Source of the DNA: Stenopsyche tienmushanensis
Taxonomy: Eukaryota > Arthropoda > Insecta > Trichoptera > Stenopsychidae
NCBI GenBank assembly: GCA_008973525.1
Contig: WACJ01000039.1
Coordinates: 248,001-312,000, forward strand
Length of the DNA stretch: 64,000 nucleotides
Reading direction: 5' to 3'
Positions 47,538 to 60,136 of this stretch are shown here, one piece after another. How positions within the stretch are numbered: the stretch's first letter is position 1; every line of letters starts with the position of its first letter. A program made the position numbers and the translations under genes. The notes under the pieces were generated by a model, which saw only the letters and a list, made by a program, of their open reading frames with translations, did no database searches and had not been told where the DNA came from.

Positions 47538-49240
47538 TGGTCAAATATTAGACCATATACGAAAAATCGCAAAAATTAATATCAAAGTGCAAATTAAAGA
47601 CAATTTTACTCTCTAAATATTGACTAACCAAGTGAAATCTTATTATAAAGATTTGGATTCATATTCAGATGATGTAAAACATGCTTACCTATAACTGACT
47701 GAATAAGACTCTCGCGTAGTAGAAGTGAAGTCTTTTTAGCTCCTAAGAAATGTATATTTTTAATATATTGCTTTGTTTCCATTTATTAAAGGGAATATCA
47801 AACTATGTTTGTGTAATATATAATAAAATAGACAAGCTTCAGTGGTGTATAAACACAGGTACAGTAGAGGCTGTGTTTATCACACATATGCGCGTCGCAT
47901 ATATATGATATATGCAATAGAGACAGAAAGATTATAAACGATTCTTTTGGAACAACTGCTGATTAATGTTTCACTTTTCGTGACGTTCAGGCCAATTTAC
48001 CCTACCACATATCATTCTATAACATTAATTCTTGAAGTTTTTGCAACCAGATAATTTTTGCTTATTTCTCGACTGAAATATTATTAAAAAAAAATAATTA
48101 CAATAGAAAGTTGATTTGAAAATATAACAACCCCTGTGTTCCGTTGGAATCAAGTGAGATCAAACAACATTTAACTTTGTTAAAACTTACAATTTTTATT
48201 AGAAAAGTTTCTCGCAACATCGCGATACATCTTATTTATGGCTGACGTTCATATTAAACGTATCAATGTTTTTTTTATTTATTTCGGAAACCTCCAACAA
48301 AGAGAAACAGCACATCGAAATAATTTGGAATTCCTTTCGCACCCGTTGAAATTGGTTCGATCGCCGCAGGGTTAAATCCCGCTTTAATTTTAATTTATGT
48401 CACTCAGTACTTTTGATTAAGAAAGGGCGGGGCACAATGATAAGACTGAGGGGGCTTATTAAATTTCCTTTCACATTTTTATGATGATTAAAGAGGAAGA
48501 TGGTTCCGAACGATGAATAATCAGGATCTTGAGTATAACCACGATGGAAACTATTAGGAGCAAGATGTTTCAATTTCTTCATGTCCTGTTTTCAATTAGG
48601 GCGGGAATTTAAGAACGCTCCTCGCTGTAACGAATGGAGCTTTAAGCTCTGCGAAATTTCAATTTGGGATCCACACTCGATGAAACTATTAATCTCCATC
48701 TGTGGATATCGATGGATTTGGCTTGTCATTTGATATGAAAATCTCAAGAATTTTTATTTTACTTTAGTTTGATGCATAATTCAATTTTAAAATTGGATTT
48801 ATTTCGATGAACGTAGATATTCTCATGAGAGATTGAATAATAAACATAATTTTAAATTTTAAAACCAAACTTTATCAAGATATAAATTATACCATTTTAA
48901 TAAAATTTAATGAACTATCACTCAGACTCTTTAAAAACCAAGGAATTACGTAACTGCATGATCTATTTAGCTTTTATAGATTTTATGCAAATGTATAATA
49001 TGTGGATATAATGACATCAATCAAAATATATTGTATAACATTTGTAATTATTAAATCATTATCTCAAAAGCATAGAAACCTGTCAAAGAGGTAATTAGAA
49101 ATTTTACCCTCATTTAAGGTGTATTTACAGGATCTTTCAATTAAGACGCTTAAAATTTGTTAAGTTATAGCAGCCATGTTATTAAAGCAACATCTGTCAA
49201 ATTTATTATAAATAGTTCAGTAGTATATGGCAAATTATTA
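47538..49240. other. AT-rich DNA with a GC-richer block at 48.3-48.7 kb
   Basis: No gene or repeat is recognised. The GC-richer block has no long open frame. Confidence 0.4.
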
Positions 49241-49244
49241 TAGA

Positions 49245-49585
49245 TGGTTATAATGCTGAACAACGTGTGCAAATTATCAATTAAAACTAATGCTCCGTTC
49301 GAGAAATGTTTCGCCAATTTGGGGATGAATGGATATGTGAACAAGCAAAATTTTCAGATTTAGAACAATACCAATCCACACAAAATACACCAACATCAAA
49401 TGCATCCCGAGAAAGTCACTGTTTAATTTGGCGAAACCATCGGTCCGTATATATTCCAAAATGAAACTGGCATTGCCATAACCGTCAACAGGGATCGCTA
49501 TAGATCGATAAGTAACTTTTTGTGGCCTAAACAAGATGATATAGATACCGATAACATGTAATTCTAACAGAATGGTATCTAACAT
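49245..49585 (+). pseudogene. mariner-like transposase, probable parent of the 65-bp repeat family
   Basis: Plus-strand reading with several stops: RVQIIN then CSVRE (N-terminal helix-turn-helix), a deletion, then LGMNGYVNKQNF, HPEKVTV, GPYIFQNETGIAITVNRDRY and RSISNFLWPKQDDIDTDNM. This matches the common insect mariner-like transposase whose later part reads SPDLTPLDFFLWG, the very block amplified in the 65-bp minisatellite. At least five in-frame stops are visible, and both the first catalytic region and the C terminus are lost. The minus-strand open frame of 102 codons across the same bases is a shadow. Confidence 0.85.
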
Positions 49586-49914
49586 ATAACGTGTTTAATT
49601 TACATTTACACATAACGTTTTTATTGGACGACCCAGCATTAGTTTTTATTTTTTTAATAGAATTCATTTGAAATTTAATACCTGCTAGTTTCTAACAGTA
49701 GCACACCTAATAGCACAATATTCATTTTTTAAAACTAAGTTTGAATTTTTTTATACTAAAAAGTATTCCCACGGATATACAAACGACAAACACAACCGTC
49801 AAACAAACATTTGGATATAAGTCCACGATAACAATCTTATACGATTGATATTCAATTGATATATGCATTCCAGTTAATACTGTGAACTATATTGATTTAA
49901 AATTATAAAAATAT

Positions 49915-50670
49915 TTGGTACATGGAGTTGTTACACAAGGATGCAAACGGGCTCTCAACAAAGCGTCTAACGAAGCCACGCACACTGAAACTAACGTATA
50001 TATATCGATGGTTGCTTGTACATTTTTGATTTATAACAACAAACACGTTAATTTGATGTTAATATTCCGGGTGGGTGTTAGACTCCGCGATGCCCACCCA
50101 TAAAACACCAGGAGGTGTTTAGGTAAACAACCCTACACCCGTGGGCAACGGTTGAAGCCCTGGGATAATGATGTAAAGTAGAGAGGCGCGAAAGTAGCCT
50201 CGTCGGTTTGCTCATAAAAAGCAGCTGGGATAGACCAGCTAAAATGAGTTGGGTGTGCAGGTCACCCTGTGCTGCACGTATGGAACAGCCGATTACAGTA
50301 GTTAGTGGAGACTGTGTCAAAGGCTCACCACCATCCTCAACAGCCTAGGCATACAGGGGAGAATGGTTTTAGGCTGTTCGAACGGCGACTCGTCTCCATG
50401 GCTAGGTACTGCAAATGATCGAATCGATACGAGTACCATTGGGAAGGGGGAGTCCCTGAAGTCCGTCATCTGCTGCAGCCCCCTTCAAATTGAGGTTGGG
50501 TTCGTGGTGGCAGTGAAACCGTGGTAGTATTCCTTTGAATTTAGCTTGAACCTTTGTCCTTCATCCTCCGCCGCACCTTCGGGGCAATAGTCTGAAGCTG
50601 GTTTTCCTGCAGAAACCTCGCCTCCTCTTCTCGAATTATGTACTTGGCATCTTGGATTGCCAAATCAAAA
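49915..50670. other. GC-rich segment of possible non-LTR retroelement origin
   Basis: About 50060-50660 is markedly GC-richer than its surroundings. It contains hairpin-like pairs (GTGGGTG / CACCCAC near 50071-50098) and many short direct and inverted motifs, as untranslated regions of non-LTR retrotransposons often do. At 50560-50675 the minus strand reads LAIQDAKYIIREEEARFLQE and continues without stops for about 40 codons to RRRMKDKGSS. I cannot name the family. It could also be part of an unrecognised gene. Confidence 0.35.
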
Positions 50671-50682
50671 ACATTAATCTAT

Positions 50683-51060
50683 TTGTATCACTAAGCCATA
50701 TATTTTCCCCACGCTAAACCTGACACCACTGAAAAAATCCAGTGGTGTCAGGTCTGGAAACCGTGCGAACCACGGAATAGGGCACGTTCCCAGACAAAGA
50801 AATCCAGTGGTGTCAAATCTGGAGAACTGTGCGAGTCACCGAATAGGGCCACCAAAATAATTAATTTACATACCAGAGGTGCCCACAAAAGATTACACAT
50901 ATCACACAAAAGATTACACAGATCTATTCAACATCTTCAATGCCATCTAAACTTCGTTAATTTATGTGATAAAAGTACATGTAACAGTGTTTGAATTAAT
51001 AGATAATTTTGTATGAAACTGAAAATAATGTGTTTTTATAATGTAATAAAATTATGTAAA
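50683..51060 (-). mobile_element. Mariner-like MITE with 65-bp minisatellite, copy 3
   Basis: Two 65-bp units on the minus strand (landmarks at 50747 and 50812), followed by CACAAAAGATTACACATATC and the flank shared with 23310-23500. At the left edge CCTGACACCACTG (50719-50731) faces CAGTGGTGTCAGG (50740-50752), a perfect 13-bp inverted repeat made from two opposed unit pieces. No intact terminal inverted repeat is visible. Confidence 0.75.
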
Positions 51061-51109
51061 GTAGCCAATAGAGCTAAAAACTGGATATAAAATAAGACGA
51101 ATTTCATCT

Positions 51110-51677
51110 ATTTATATCATAAACCATATATTTTCTCCGCCACTGGAAGAGATCAAATGGTGTCAGGTCTGGAGACCGTACATACTACGAAATAGAGGAT
51201 GTTCCCAGACAAAGAAATCCGGTGGCGTCAGATCTGGATACCGTGCGAGCCACGGAATAGAGCCCCAAAAAAAAAATTTATACGACAGAGGTGCCCACAA
51301 AAGAAATCCAAATTTAAACAAAATTTGTAAATAAATTTAATAAAAACATCCTAAGCATAAAAAATATTTTCTTAACCCAGACCCTGGCAAACTGGTACAT
51401 TTTTCATTCGTTTGCACATTTTATTTGACTTTGGAAGCTCAGATTGCATAAAATAATGATTTATTAAGGTTAAAAATATTTCAAAATATAAAAACAGCTA
51501 TTTCGTGCTATTACAACCACAGATTAAAAAGTTATGTAAAGGTGAAATTTTGGGTATTTTTTCATAAAATTAAATTTCAACAACCCTGACACTTAGAATA
51601 TAGAGCCTATGTGTAGAACATAGTAAAAGACCCCAGTAACCACCAAACAGCCAGTATACGCGTAGCTCGGGTGTATT
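51110..51677 (-). mobile_element. Mariner-like MITE with 65-bp minisatellite, copy 4
   Basis: Two units (landmarks at 51162 and 51227), then the body shared with 38950-39904: TGTAAATAAATTTAATAAAA, TATTTTCTTAACCC, GACTTTGGAAGCTCAG and CAACCCTGACACTTAG in the same order. The right end is worn. Copies 3 and 4 both start beside 'CCATATATTTTC', so they may come from one tandem or duplicated insertion. Confidence 0.78.
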
Positions 51678-52620
51678 TTATCAACTTCAGCAAATTTTGT
51701 GCACTATTCATAAGCGAATTGCTATGATAAAGTATTTTCCATATACTGTGCATTTTAGGTCTCGGATAATTTCAACCCATTTCATCCCCTCTTTCATTAT
51801 AAATTTAATGATGCTGCTCTATTTAAATGATGAAGTCTAACGTCAATTTGTAGCGCCTCCGATAAGACTACATTGCGGTAATGAGAGCACCACGCCAAAG
51901 AACATCCCTTGCGAGGAGCGCCCTAGCCATTTTGCGCCCCTAATGAACGAAAAGCAATCTACTATCCATAATTCGAATAAACTATGTATTAAATAAACAT
52001 TACATCGCTGCTTAAATAAATCAGATGACCTTTTCCGCCATAAATGAGGCGCTAATTTTAATGGGCCAGTTCGGAGGTCCCCGAAATAAAGGAGGATTTT
52101 CGCCATCAGCGGTGTGTCAAAAGAGACGACGAGACGCCTCGTTCCCGATTTCGGCGCTTCATCGCCGAAATAGTTAACCGCTTAATGTTTGACTGAATGG
52201 AGAGTTCATAATAAAAGCGCGGAGCTTTCACAAACAGCCCCTTTTTCGCTACAATGTAATCCGCCATTAAAATATAGCTGCCGCCCAGTTAAAAGACGAT
52301 AAAAACTTTTCACAGTGGATATAATGAAAATTTTAATTGCTGTGTAGCCATAGTGAATAGTGTAAGGCCTTTCACCAGCCGAATGCCTTAATGTCGGCCT
52401 TCATTATGCCGGATCCTCCGGCTTAAAGGGCTCACCAAAGTGACACTTTTTAATGCACGCTAAATTTAATTCAACCTCCATAGATCGCTCCAAAATCGCG
52501 GATAATTGATTTAAGCTTGATGGGGGGGGAGGGGGGTTAATTGAAAAACGATACCCTCTCGTTTCATATTAAAATCGAATAAATTCGACGATGGCTCCAT
52601 AATATGCAGCTGACTTAATT
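51678..52620. other. Higher-GC non-repeat block, candidate regulatory DNA
   Basis: 51840-52500 has raised GC, no repeat relatives and a dense scatter of TAAT, TTTAAT and CATAAA motifs (homeodomain-type cores). Its only open frame of note is 87 codons on the minus strand at 51843-52106, without a recognisable domain. A G-run (GGGGGGGGAGGGGGG) lies near 52521-52537. Function unproven. Confidence 0.35.
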
Positions 52621-54900
52621 TGACACGTCGAAATATTGCAGAAGGCGCTTTTATTAATTTTTTCCCGTGTGTATTTCATCAAGAAATGTATGATTTTGAT
52701 GCCATACATTAACAATTATGATATTGATTATAAATCACTAAGATTTCGAAAAATTTCAACAATAAATCACTTTATATTTAAGAAACATCATCAAAATTTT
52801 CAACAATTTGATAAAGTTTCACTTTGATTCGTAATAGTTTAACTAACACAATAATACATAAAATTCTTTTTAATATAAGATATGATTTTGAATTAAACTT
52901 GCTACATACCAACATGCAATATCATGATTAAAAATGACCTCAATCTTAGATTTCTGATTTAAATCTTTCCAATTGATTCCAATGCAAGATGGATATTATT
53001 TGCGATTTCTATCAAATATTCAAATAATTTTCATTCAGGTTGAGCCGGGCTTATGGCTTGTTCTATTCGTTTCTAATCTCTGATTATAATTAATGCGGAA
53101 TTGGGTAGCTTTTGTGTCTTTATAATGATGAATTTCATGCCGTGATTAATTAATGTCCATACTTCCCTCATTGCCATTAAATGTTTTAATACTTTTATAC
53201 TTATAATGCATAACGTTACAATATTATGTGATAAATTTGGGATGATTCAACTAGAGATGTGAGTGATTCATCATCAGCAATTCAGCAATACTTCAAACAA
53301 GTTCCCGCACTACAACTTTAGCTACGTCTATCGAAATCTTAGCCACATTGCATCGAAAATATATGACATTTATTTAACAATAATTAACATAAAGTATTTG
53401 TAGACAAAAAATCAGCTTTGTAGATTTTAATTTAGTGCTAATATATACAATTATTCAGGTTTCAAAAATGGTTATTAATATCCGCAACGTTGAAAGCTTC
53501 GTAGATTGTAATTTTCTTGATTTACATTGTATAAACACTAACTAAAACAAAAAATAGCTTTGTAGAAATAGATGCAAAATTTTGGTTTTTTTATGCAATT
53601 ATTTGGTATTTTTAAAGCAATTAATAATTGGTCTGAATATGAAAAATATATAAATAGTAAAAATAGGACAATATTTATTATATTTCACTTCTATTATTAT
53701 GAAAGCTCATGAACTTAAGACGTGACCTATAAAATATATTGTGAGTATCCTACGTCTTATAACAACAAATTCACAAGGGAATAAGTCTGCAATTTTTCAT
53801 ATGCTTTGTATATGTGCATCGCTTAAATTTTTCATTGGATAAGCCATTTTGTGGATAGTCTAATATTAAAATGTCTTTTCTTAGAAGAAGGATTTCATAC
53901 GCTTAACTATTCTTTATAATAATTATATTAATCCTCTAAAATTATTAAATCATACGCAAATATGTGATCTTGTAAAATGTCAGAAAATAAATCCATCCAA
54001 AAATCATTGAGATAATTCAAAATGTTGGTCATTTGATTTTGCATGAGCTTTTAGATAGAAATTCTGCTCGAAGCTACAAGGAAGCAATCCAAAAGTATAA
54101 GATTGTGGATACATCCAGGTCCGCCGACAATTCCCAATCCAAAATTCAACATTCATACCAAAACGTTGTTAATATATATAATGGTGGGATTTCAATAACA
54201 ACATTGAATAAAATCAATCAATTAATTGTGCAAATATGATCAAGTACTATTGGGCATTATTTTTTCGAGTGCTTAGTAATAGTAATTTGATAAGTTATAA
54301 AATCTATAAGAAATAGTCACAATAGAACAAATTAATATTCGTTAAATAAAGTCTAAAAATTTAAAAATGTATATACATGTTTTTAAATAACTCGTTCCGG
54401 TCCGCTCACTTGAAAATGCACGTCCCGCGTGCGGTGCTTTTGTAGATCCGTTCACGCGAAAAGACGTACTTGTAATTTAAATTTCTAACGAACAAATGAT
54501 AATATTGAATGCCGCATGTGTTAACACAATACATATTCAAAATTTTGCTAAATATTACAAAATAATTTACATTTCATTTTATAATTTGATGATTTTAATA
54601 TGTACTTTTTTTAAGTTTAGATGGACCACAAAAAATTCAAATTATCATAGAAACTTAGATTTATTTTTATATATAAGATTGAAGACCTATGGATCCATCA
54701 TTAGGCTCTCGATAAGTGCGGTTTCCTATTACGATTTTATTACTACGCGGCATCAGGTCAAAAAAAGATCTAGTTTTTCAATTGAAAGTTGAAAAGGATG
54801 GACTTTGAGTAATTTCTTAGATCATTTTATAATAAATAAGTAACCGTTAAAAAAATAACAAATTGATGGAACTGTTTATATAACTGATTGATGAGGAACT
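52621..54900. other. AT-rich DNA, nothing recognised
   Basis: No gene or repeat family shared with the rest of the window is seen. Confidence 0.5.
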
Positions 54901-54904
54901 TCGC

Positions 54905-55105
54905 ATATAATGATAACCCAAATTTATCGATTAATATTGTTAACCCAAATTAATCGTTTTCAAGCATCAACAAATGCATTATTTTTTACTAGAACTAAAA
55001 ATATACATTTACATTGTTTATGTTCACGCGAATATTGTATGCTATCAACAGTGTTAAGGTTTGTTTATTGATATACGAGATTGAGTATATCACACTTTAT
55101 TTAGT
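54905..55105. mobile_element. Partial TTAA-type MITE, copy E
   Basis: It shares 'TAACCCAAATTTATCGATTA' and TGTTTATGTTCACGCGAATATTGTATGCTATCAACAG-like sequence with the right half of copy D (18050-18150). No complete ends are visible. A GGACCGC-rich hAT-like patch follows at 55125-55215. Confidence 0.5.
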
Positions 55106-55579
55106 ATTGTGCTGCAAAAATACTCGTTGTGGACCGCATGTAGCCCGCGGACCGCAAATTTGGCGCCAATTTTATCAAACTAGTTTGCGCATCAAAAATT
55201 GCCCTAGCGGCCCGAAATGAGTTAAATAGTCTCAAGTACCCGACCAGGCGTATAGATGATGATTGTCGTTTAAAAAATATATTACTTTGGGGGAAAGTAT
55301 ACCTTATAAAGCTTAAGTTTCAAGTTTGGGAACACTACGTTGTTTAGTATTTGCTTGGCAGCCATCAATATTGAATGTTTTCAGTAAATTTGTAAACATG
55401 AAAAAATGATCATCGTTATGTGATACAATACTTTTATTTAAAAAATCTCAATCCAACCAATATTCTACTAGGCCGTACGAGCTGCCAAGGCGAACATCGC
55501 ATTAGTCGACCAAATGAGGTAACCACGCCTGAAATGGTGTCAGAAAATGGTAGACATGGTAGGTATTTAAAAAGTACCG

Positions 55580-55790
55580 TACGTTATGGCTAAAAATTTG
55601 GACGTGAGAAAGCTGTGCACAAGATGGGTGCCACGTTTGCTCACAATGGAAAAAAAATGGAGGATGTTTTAATCGAATTTTTGGCGACTTTCACAGCAAT
55701 AAAAGCCAAATTTTTGCGTCGATTCATAAACATGGATGAATCATAGCTCCATCATTTTACACCTTTAATAAAGGAAAAGTCAAAAAAATT
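55580..55790 (+). pseudogene. mariner transposase fragment
   Basis: The plus strand reads RKLCTRWVPRLLTMEKK, the helix-turn-helix/WVPHEL-type block of mariner transposases; further on, FCVDS then TWMN and, after stops, SIILHL correspond to the region around the first catalytic aspartate. The wording matches the mariner at 14836 (CARVPRLLTMEQK), so both may belong to the same subfamily. It has several stops and no terminal repeats. Confidence 0.8.
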
Positions 55791-57435
55791 TTCTCAAAAG
55801 AAGATTAAGTATATATTCGTATATTTTTATATATTTCATTGCTCAAATGCGATTTTTTATTTAGTTTGAATTTTGAACGTTTCTTTATTTAGATGATAAA
55901 TCCGACGTCCACTTTCAAATTTAACATGGAAGCTTGGCTTTATTTTAATTTACCGACAGAGCAGACAAACGCTGAGCTGCATAATAACTATATCATCCCC
56001 TAACAGGCTCGAGACTAAAAAGGGCTTAATAAGCTTATCAAGCGGAGCAATAATAATAGCACTTTTAAAAGGTCGCCGATTATAGCGCTTAGATGAGCTA
56101 CGCTTAAAATACGAACAGCAATATAAATTTGGTATTTCTGTAATAAAGTCATATCTTTTTGTAAATTCACATCGTTCACTCGAAGATGGCTTTGTTTAAA
56201 TTTAATTATTTAGCTCTAGTGGGCAGAATAATTTGATATGGAATGTACGAGGAAAATATCTGATTGTGTGTTTAAAATGTTTTGACAATATGATTTATTC
56301 TGAATGCGAGTTTTAACCCTTTGGGTGCCAAATTTGATAGTTTGAAAAGGCACGCATTTTCATTTGCTGTCGTATTTAATAATATGTGGGTTGCGTTTAT
56401 TTTGCCGTCGTGTCGGAAAATATCCCGGAAAGTGATAAAATAAATGTCGGCCCAATTTATATGGAGGTAGCTACTCGATTGGGTCACATGGCTCCGGGAA
56501 TTATCTGAGAGTTACCTCAGAGCTGATGAGGGGAAGTGATCCGTTGGGAAACGATTATTACGGTCGGGAGGATGATCTATTGGCAGGGGGTTGACGAGGG
56601 AGGGAATGCCAGGACGCTTATTTGACTGCCACGATGATTTACCATCATTTTTCTGAGGAAATTTCAGGGAAAGAAAAAACCAATAACGTCATATTTCACG
56701 ACTCCCAGAACTGATATCGAATATGTTCGCATATAAATATACGACAATTTCGACAGCGATGGATACATGAAATGTGGCCGCATTAAAAAGTTGGACACCA
56801 AGTCGATAAGCGAGGGTTAAAGAAAGATTTGATGAAGAAATTCAGAGAAAAAACTTTTTTACAACCTAGAAAACTATAGAAAATATCATATTTCCAACCA
56901 ACCAGATATTTTTTTCATCTACATATGTAAATATAAGGGATTAAGATTTGACATATTTTCCCTAAAATACGTTTTTTTAATATTTGCAAACATTATTTAT
57001 ATACAGTTAATTTTTTTTACAGATTATCTACAATGCAAGTTTTCATTGAAGTCATTGTTTTTGACTCTTAACGTACAAAATATTAATTTTGTTGTTATTA
57101 AACAACCAAGTTGTTATCAAACAATATTCATATGGAATTTCGTCAATTGCCAATGACTTATAAACAAACTGTAAACAAAAGTAACATTGTTTTACTCGTT
57201 AATATGATTACTGAACAAGTTCTGAATAAAAAGATGCTGCCTTCACCGTGTCTAGAAACAAATTGAGCTCAAATAGACGTCTAACAAAATCGGCAAGGAC
57301 TTATCGATTCACCTAATAACAATTTCTAACCCTTTTAAAATAAATAAATTGAAGAATGAATATATAATACAAAATATCATCGAAAAGATTAGTCTTTTAG
57401 CTATTTTTGGGGGCATTGAAGATGTTGATGTAAAT
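55791..57435. other. Non-repeat DNA with GC-richer part at 55.9-56.8 kb
   Basis: No gene is recognised. TTAACCCTTTGGG near 56313 resembles a piggyBac-type end but has no partner. Confidence 0.4.
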
Positions 57436-57500
57436 CAGGGGCGTCAAACTCAAAGGTTGCTGGGCCGCAAATAAATTTAAAATTTTCATAAAAACGTAGG
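57436..57500 (+). mobile_element. hAT element terminus (one end only)
   Basis: CAGGGGCGTCAAACTCAAAG and the following GGTTGCTGGGCCGCAAAT match the well-known CAGGGGTGTCAAACTCA type of hAT terminal repeat. No matching right end or target duplication could be located in the next kilobase, so the extent is unknown. Confidence 0.55.
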
Positions 57501-59899
57501 TTTTTTTCCGAAACGTACAGAAATAAAAAAGACAAGGACAATTTAATGTTTTCTTCCTGATACTTGACATTTCTTCTCTGCTACTATTTTTCCTGCTTCG
57601 GAAGAAATATGAGCCTCTTTAATTCTGGATCTGACATTCTTTCATAAATGTAAATAACTTCTCGCACTGATAAATAACGAATCTTCCTGTATTTTCAAGC
57701 CTGACTGGTTACTTTCAAATTTGAATCGCATTGAATTGCAATCGACCCCATTTGCATACGATTCCATATCTAATGAAAAAATTCAACATTTTTTTGCCAC
57801 AAAAAATGCTTTGGTACCAGAGACCATACGGTTTGAACTAAAACATCTTTCCAGCAAATAATTAGACGTTAATTCTTCATAATATAAAAAATAATTTGAA
57901 GGGGAAATAATTTTATTTATTTAAGAAAAGATAAAAAATAAAATTCAAAAATAGATTAATAAAACACCAAACAATTCAAATATTATTTTGAAAATATGCT
58001 CGAAGTAACATTGAACATCGAGTGTTTCGTTATTCAGTTTGGATCTGATTTTGGTAATCTGCTGCTGGAAATGCACACTCAGCCTCCACACTCATTGGAG
58101 GTATCGTCATCAGATATTTAAATGCTAGTTCGAGTTGATGACCACGTGAATCCCCATTTTCGTGTAACACCATAAATGTGACTAAAACTCGCAAAATTCC
58201 CGATTTTCTGACAAATTATTTATTTCCGTCACTGCAGATGAATACTCATATACCATAATACTTCGATGTGATTTGTAATCATATTACGGAGGAATACAAA
58301 AATTTTGAACCCTGTATCTATTATATTTCATATCGATATTCCCATTATTAGAGTCGAAGTGTAGTAAATACATCACCGGTAGGAAAAGGTCAATCTAACA
58401 ATTTGAAAAACATATATGTACTGTATATATGTATACATAGATTAGACAGTTACTGCTACTAGGCGTCGTCTAAGCTCGCCAATTACGCCACTGTTTCCAA
58501 GCGTTCAGATTTCGGCGGGAATGTCTCGATTTAGTAGCCTTCAACGTGCTGGTGAAGTGTACGATTTCTATTTGATAAAAATTTTAATCCAGAATTTTTC
58601 GGGATTACATTTACTAATCCCGGGATTCATGAGCACCCAAAACCGTCCGGGATTCGGGATCCAAGTATTGGATTCCCTAGTCGTATTACAGTAGAACTGT
58701 TTTATCTTAATATATATATTTAATTTGCTGCATCTTATTTTAATTTGTAAGACATTTTAATAAATATTTTTTAAAAAAAGCATAAAAGACCATTTAAATG
58801 GATTATAATTTATAATGTCATATTTTTTTAATAAGGAAAAACGAATAGTCTGCATGCATCCAATTAATTTCTATTATTAAGTGTTTATGCTCGAGAGCGA
58901 ATTCTGTACGTTTAAAATTATCAAATTATATATACTTTGTCTCCCGTCCGCAAAGCCGCTCTTGCCATTTCTTGCTCGGTTCCTTCTTTTTTTAACAATT
59001 TTCCAACTGTCAAAAGCAAAGCACTTTGCAACGGTGTTTGCAATTCAAATTAAATAATATCTTTATTCCATTTCTTACCCAACTCCCCGCCTCACTCTTT
59101 GGCAAGGGCGAAGAAAGACGCGACGGAAGAAGGATAACGGGAAATCTTCACCCGCGGGGTGGAGAGGAGATGGCTAATTTGCATTTAACCCCCCAATCTC
59201 CCATAACCCAGGAAGCTACGCTGTGGAACTTGCCCCCTTTATTTCATCTGTGGCATCACACTTCTTTTGTTGCGTAAATAAAAACAACTTAATTTCGCTT
59301 TGGACCAACAGGATCTATTCAAAATCGTCAGCATTCGCGGAAGGACATTTTCGCACACTACTTTCTTACACACAAACACGCTAATAAACCGTTGATTTAA
59401 ACCACTTCTGCATCTGAACCGACTTGAAATTTCGAGACTCTTATTAAAATACATATTTAATGTGAGCAAATTGCTTTCCATATTGCATATTAATCCCAAG
59501 AGTTCGTATTGCATTTTGTGAAAAGTTTTCCACATCATTAAATAAGTTGTTGAAAAGGCTTTGAGAATTACAAAATTCATTAAATTGTATGAAGCTAATC
59601 TTGGGAACTCTTGACGGGAATGTTAAAATAATGCACTTGCTTGGAAAGTTGTTAGATGATATATCTTTGTTTCTTATGAAGAAGCCACTTCATAAATACA
59701 GCATCACTCTTGGGTTATATCGTTCTATGATATTCTACACCTACATAGCATTTATAATTAATAAAAACCTAAATCTAATTGATGAAATCATTTTAAAAGA
59801 GCGTTCAGATTATTTTTGATATGATCTCATTGATTTTTTTTTATTTTTTGATTCTACAAGCGAATGGGCTAAAAAACCCTAAAAAACAATATTTTTTTG
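57501..59899. other. AT-rich DNA, small repeats and a GC-richer block
   Basis: A CCGGGATT/CGGGAT-rich patch lies at 58590-58680. A small dispersed repeat shared with 42783 lies at 58678-58740. A GC-richer block at 58930-59280 contains an 83-codon plus frame (59026-59277) without recognisable domains. No gene is called. Confidence 0.4.
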
Positions 59900-60085
59900 T
59901 GTTCATTTTGCTAAATGAGGCCTAGCATTATCTTGTTGAAATACTATTTCATTATATTGACTAAAAATTATAGCAAACTACTTTGTGATTATCTAACGAA
60001 GCTCAATTGAATCAAAATGAATTTCTTCAATGATATTCCAACATGCACAGAAAATAACATTTTTCATAGTTAATAATGGCTTAAA
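59900..60085 (-). pseudogene. mariner transposase fragment, minus strand
   Basis: The minus strand reads VIFCACWNIIEEIHFDSIEL, three stops, then IFSQYNEIVFQQDNARPHLA. 'FQQDNARPH' holds the second catalytic aspartate; the earlier 'W...IHF' piece matches the beta-strand before it. Sequence on either side has decayed. It is distinct in wording from the other mariner fragments, so it is probably a further subfamily. Confidence 0.8.
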
Positions 60086-60136
60086 AATTAGTGAAGGTAT
60101 CTATCCGAAAAAAAACCTTATTTTTATTATTTTCAA

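Noticed and set aside
49277..49585. 102-codon minus-strand open frame
   Set aside because: The plus strand of the same bases encodes recognisable mariner transposase blocks; the minus frame is a shadow.
23505..51265. CRISPR-like spaced repeats
   Set aside because: The 65-bp units are contiguous with no unique spacers of constant length, and the DNA is eukaryotic.
52521..52537. G-run as a G-quadruplex
   Set aside because: It is a single G-rich tract of low complexity; without four separated G-tracts in a supported context I do not call it.
55125..55220. hAT-like GGACCGC-rich patch as the right end of the terminus at 57436
   Set aside because: It lies on the wrong side, and its end sequence does not match CAGGGGCGTCAAACTC.
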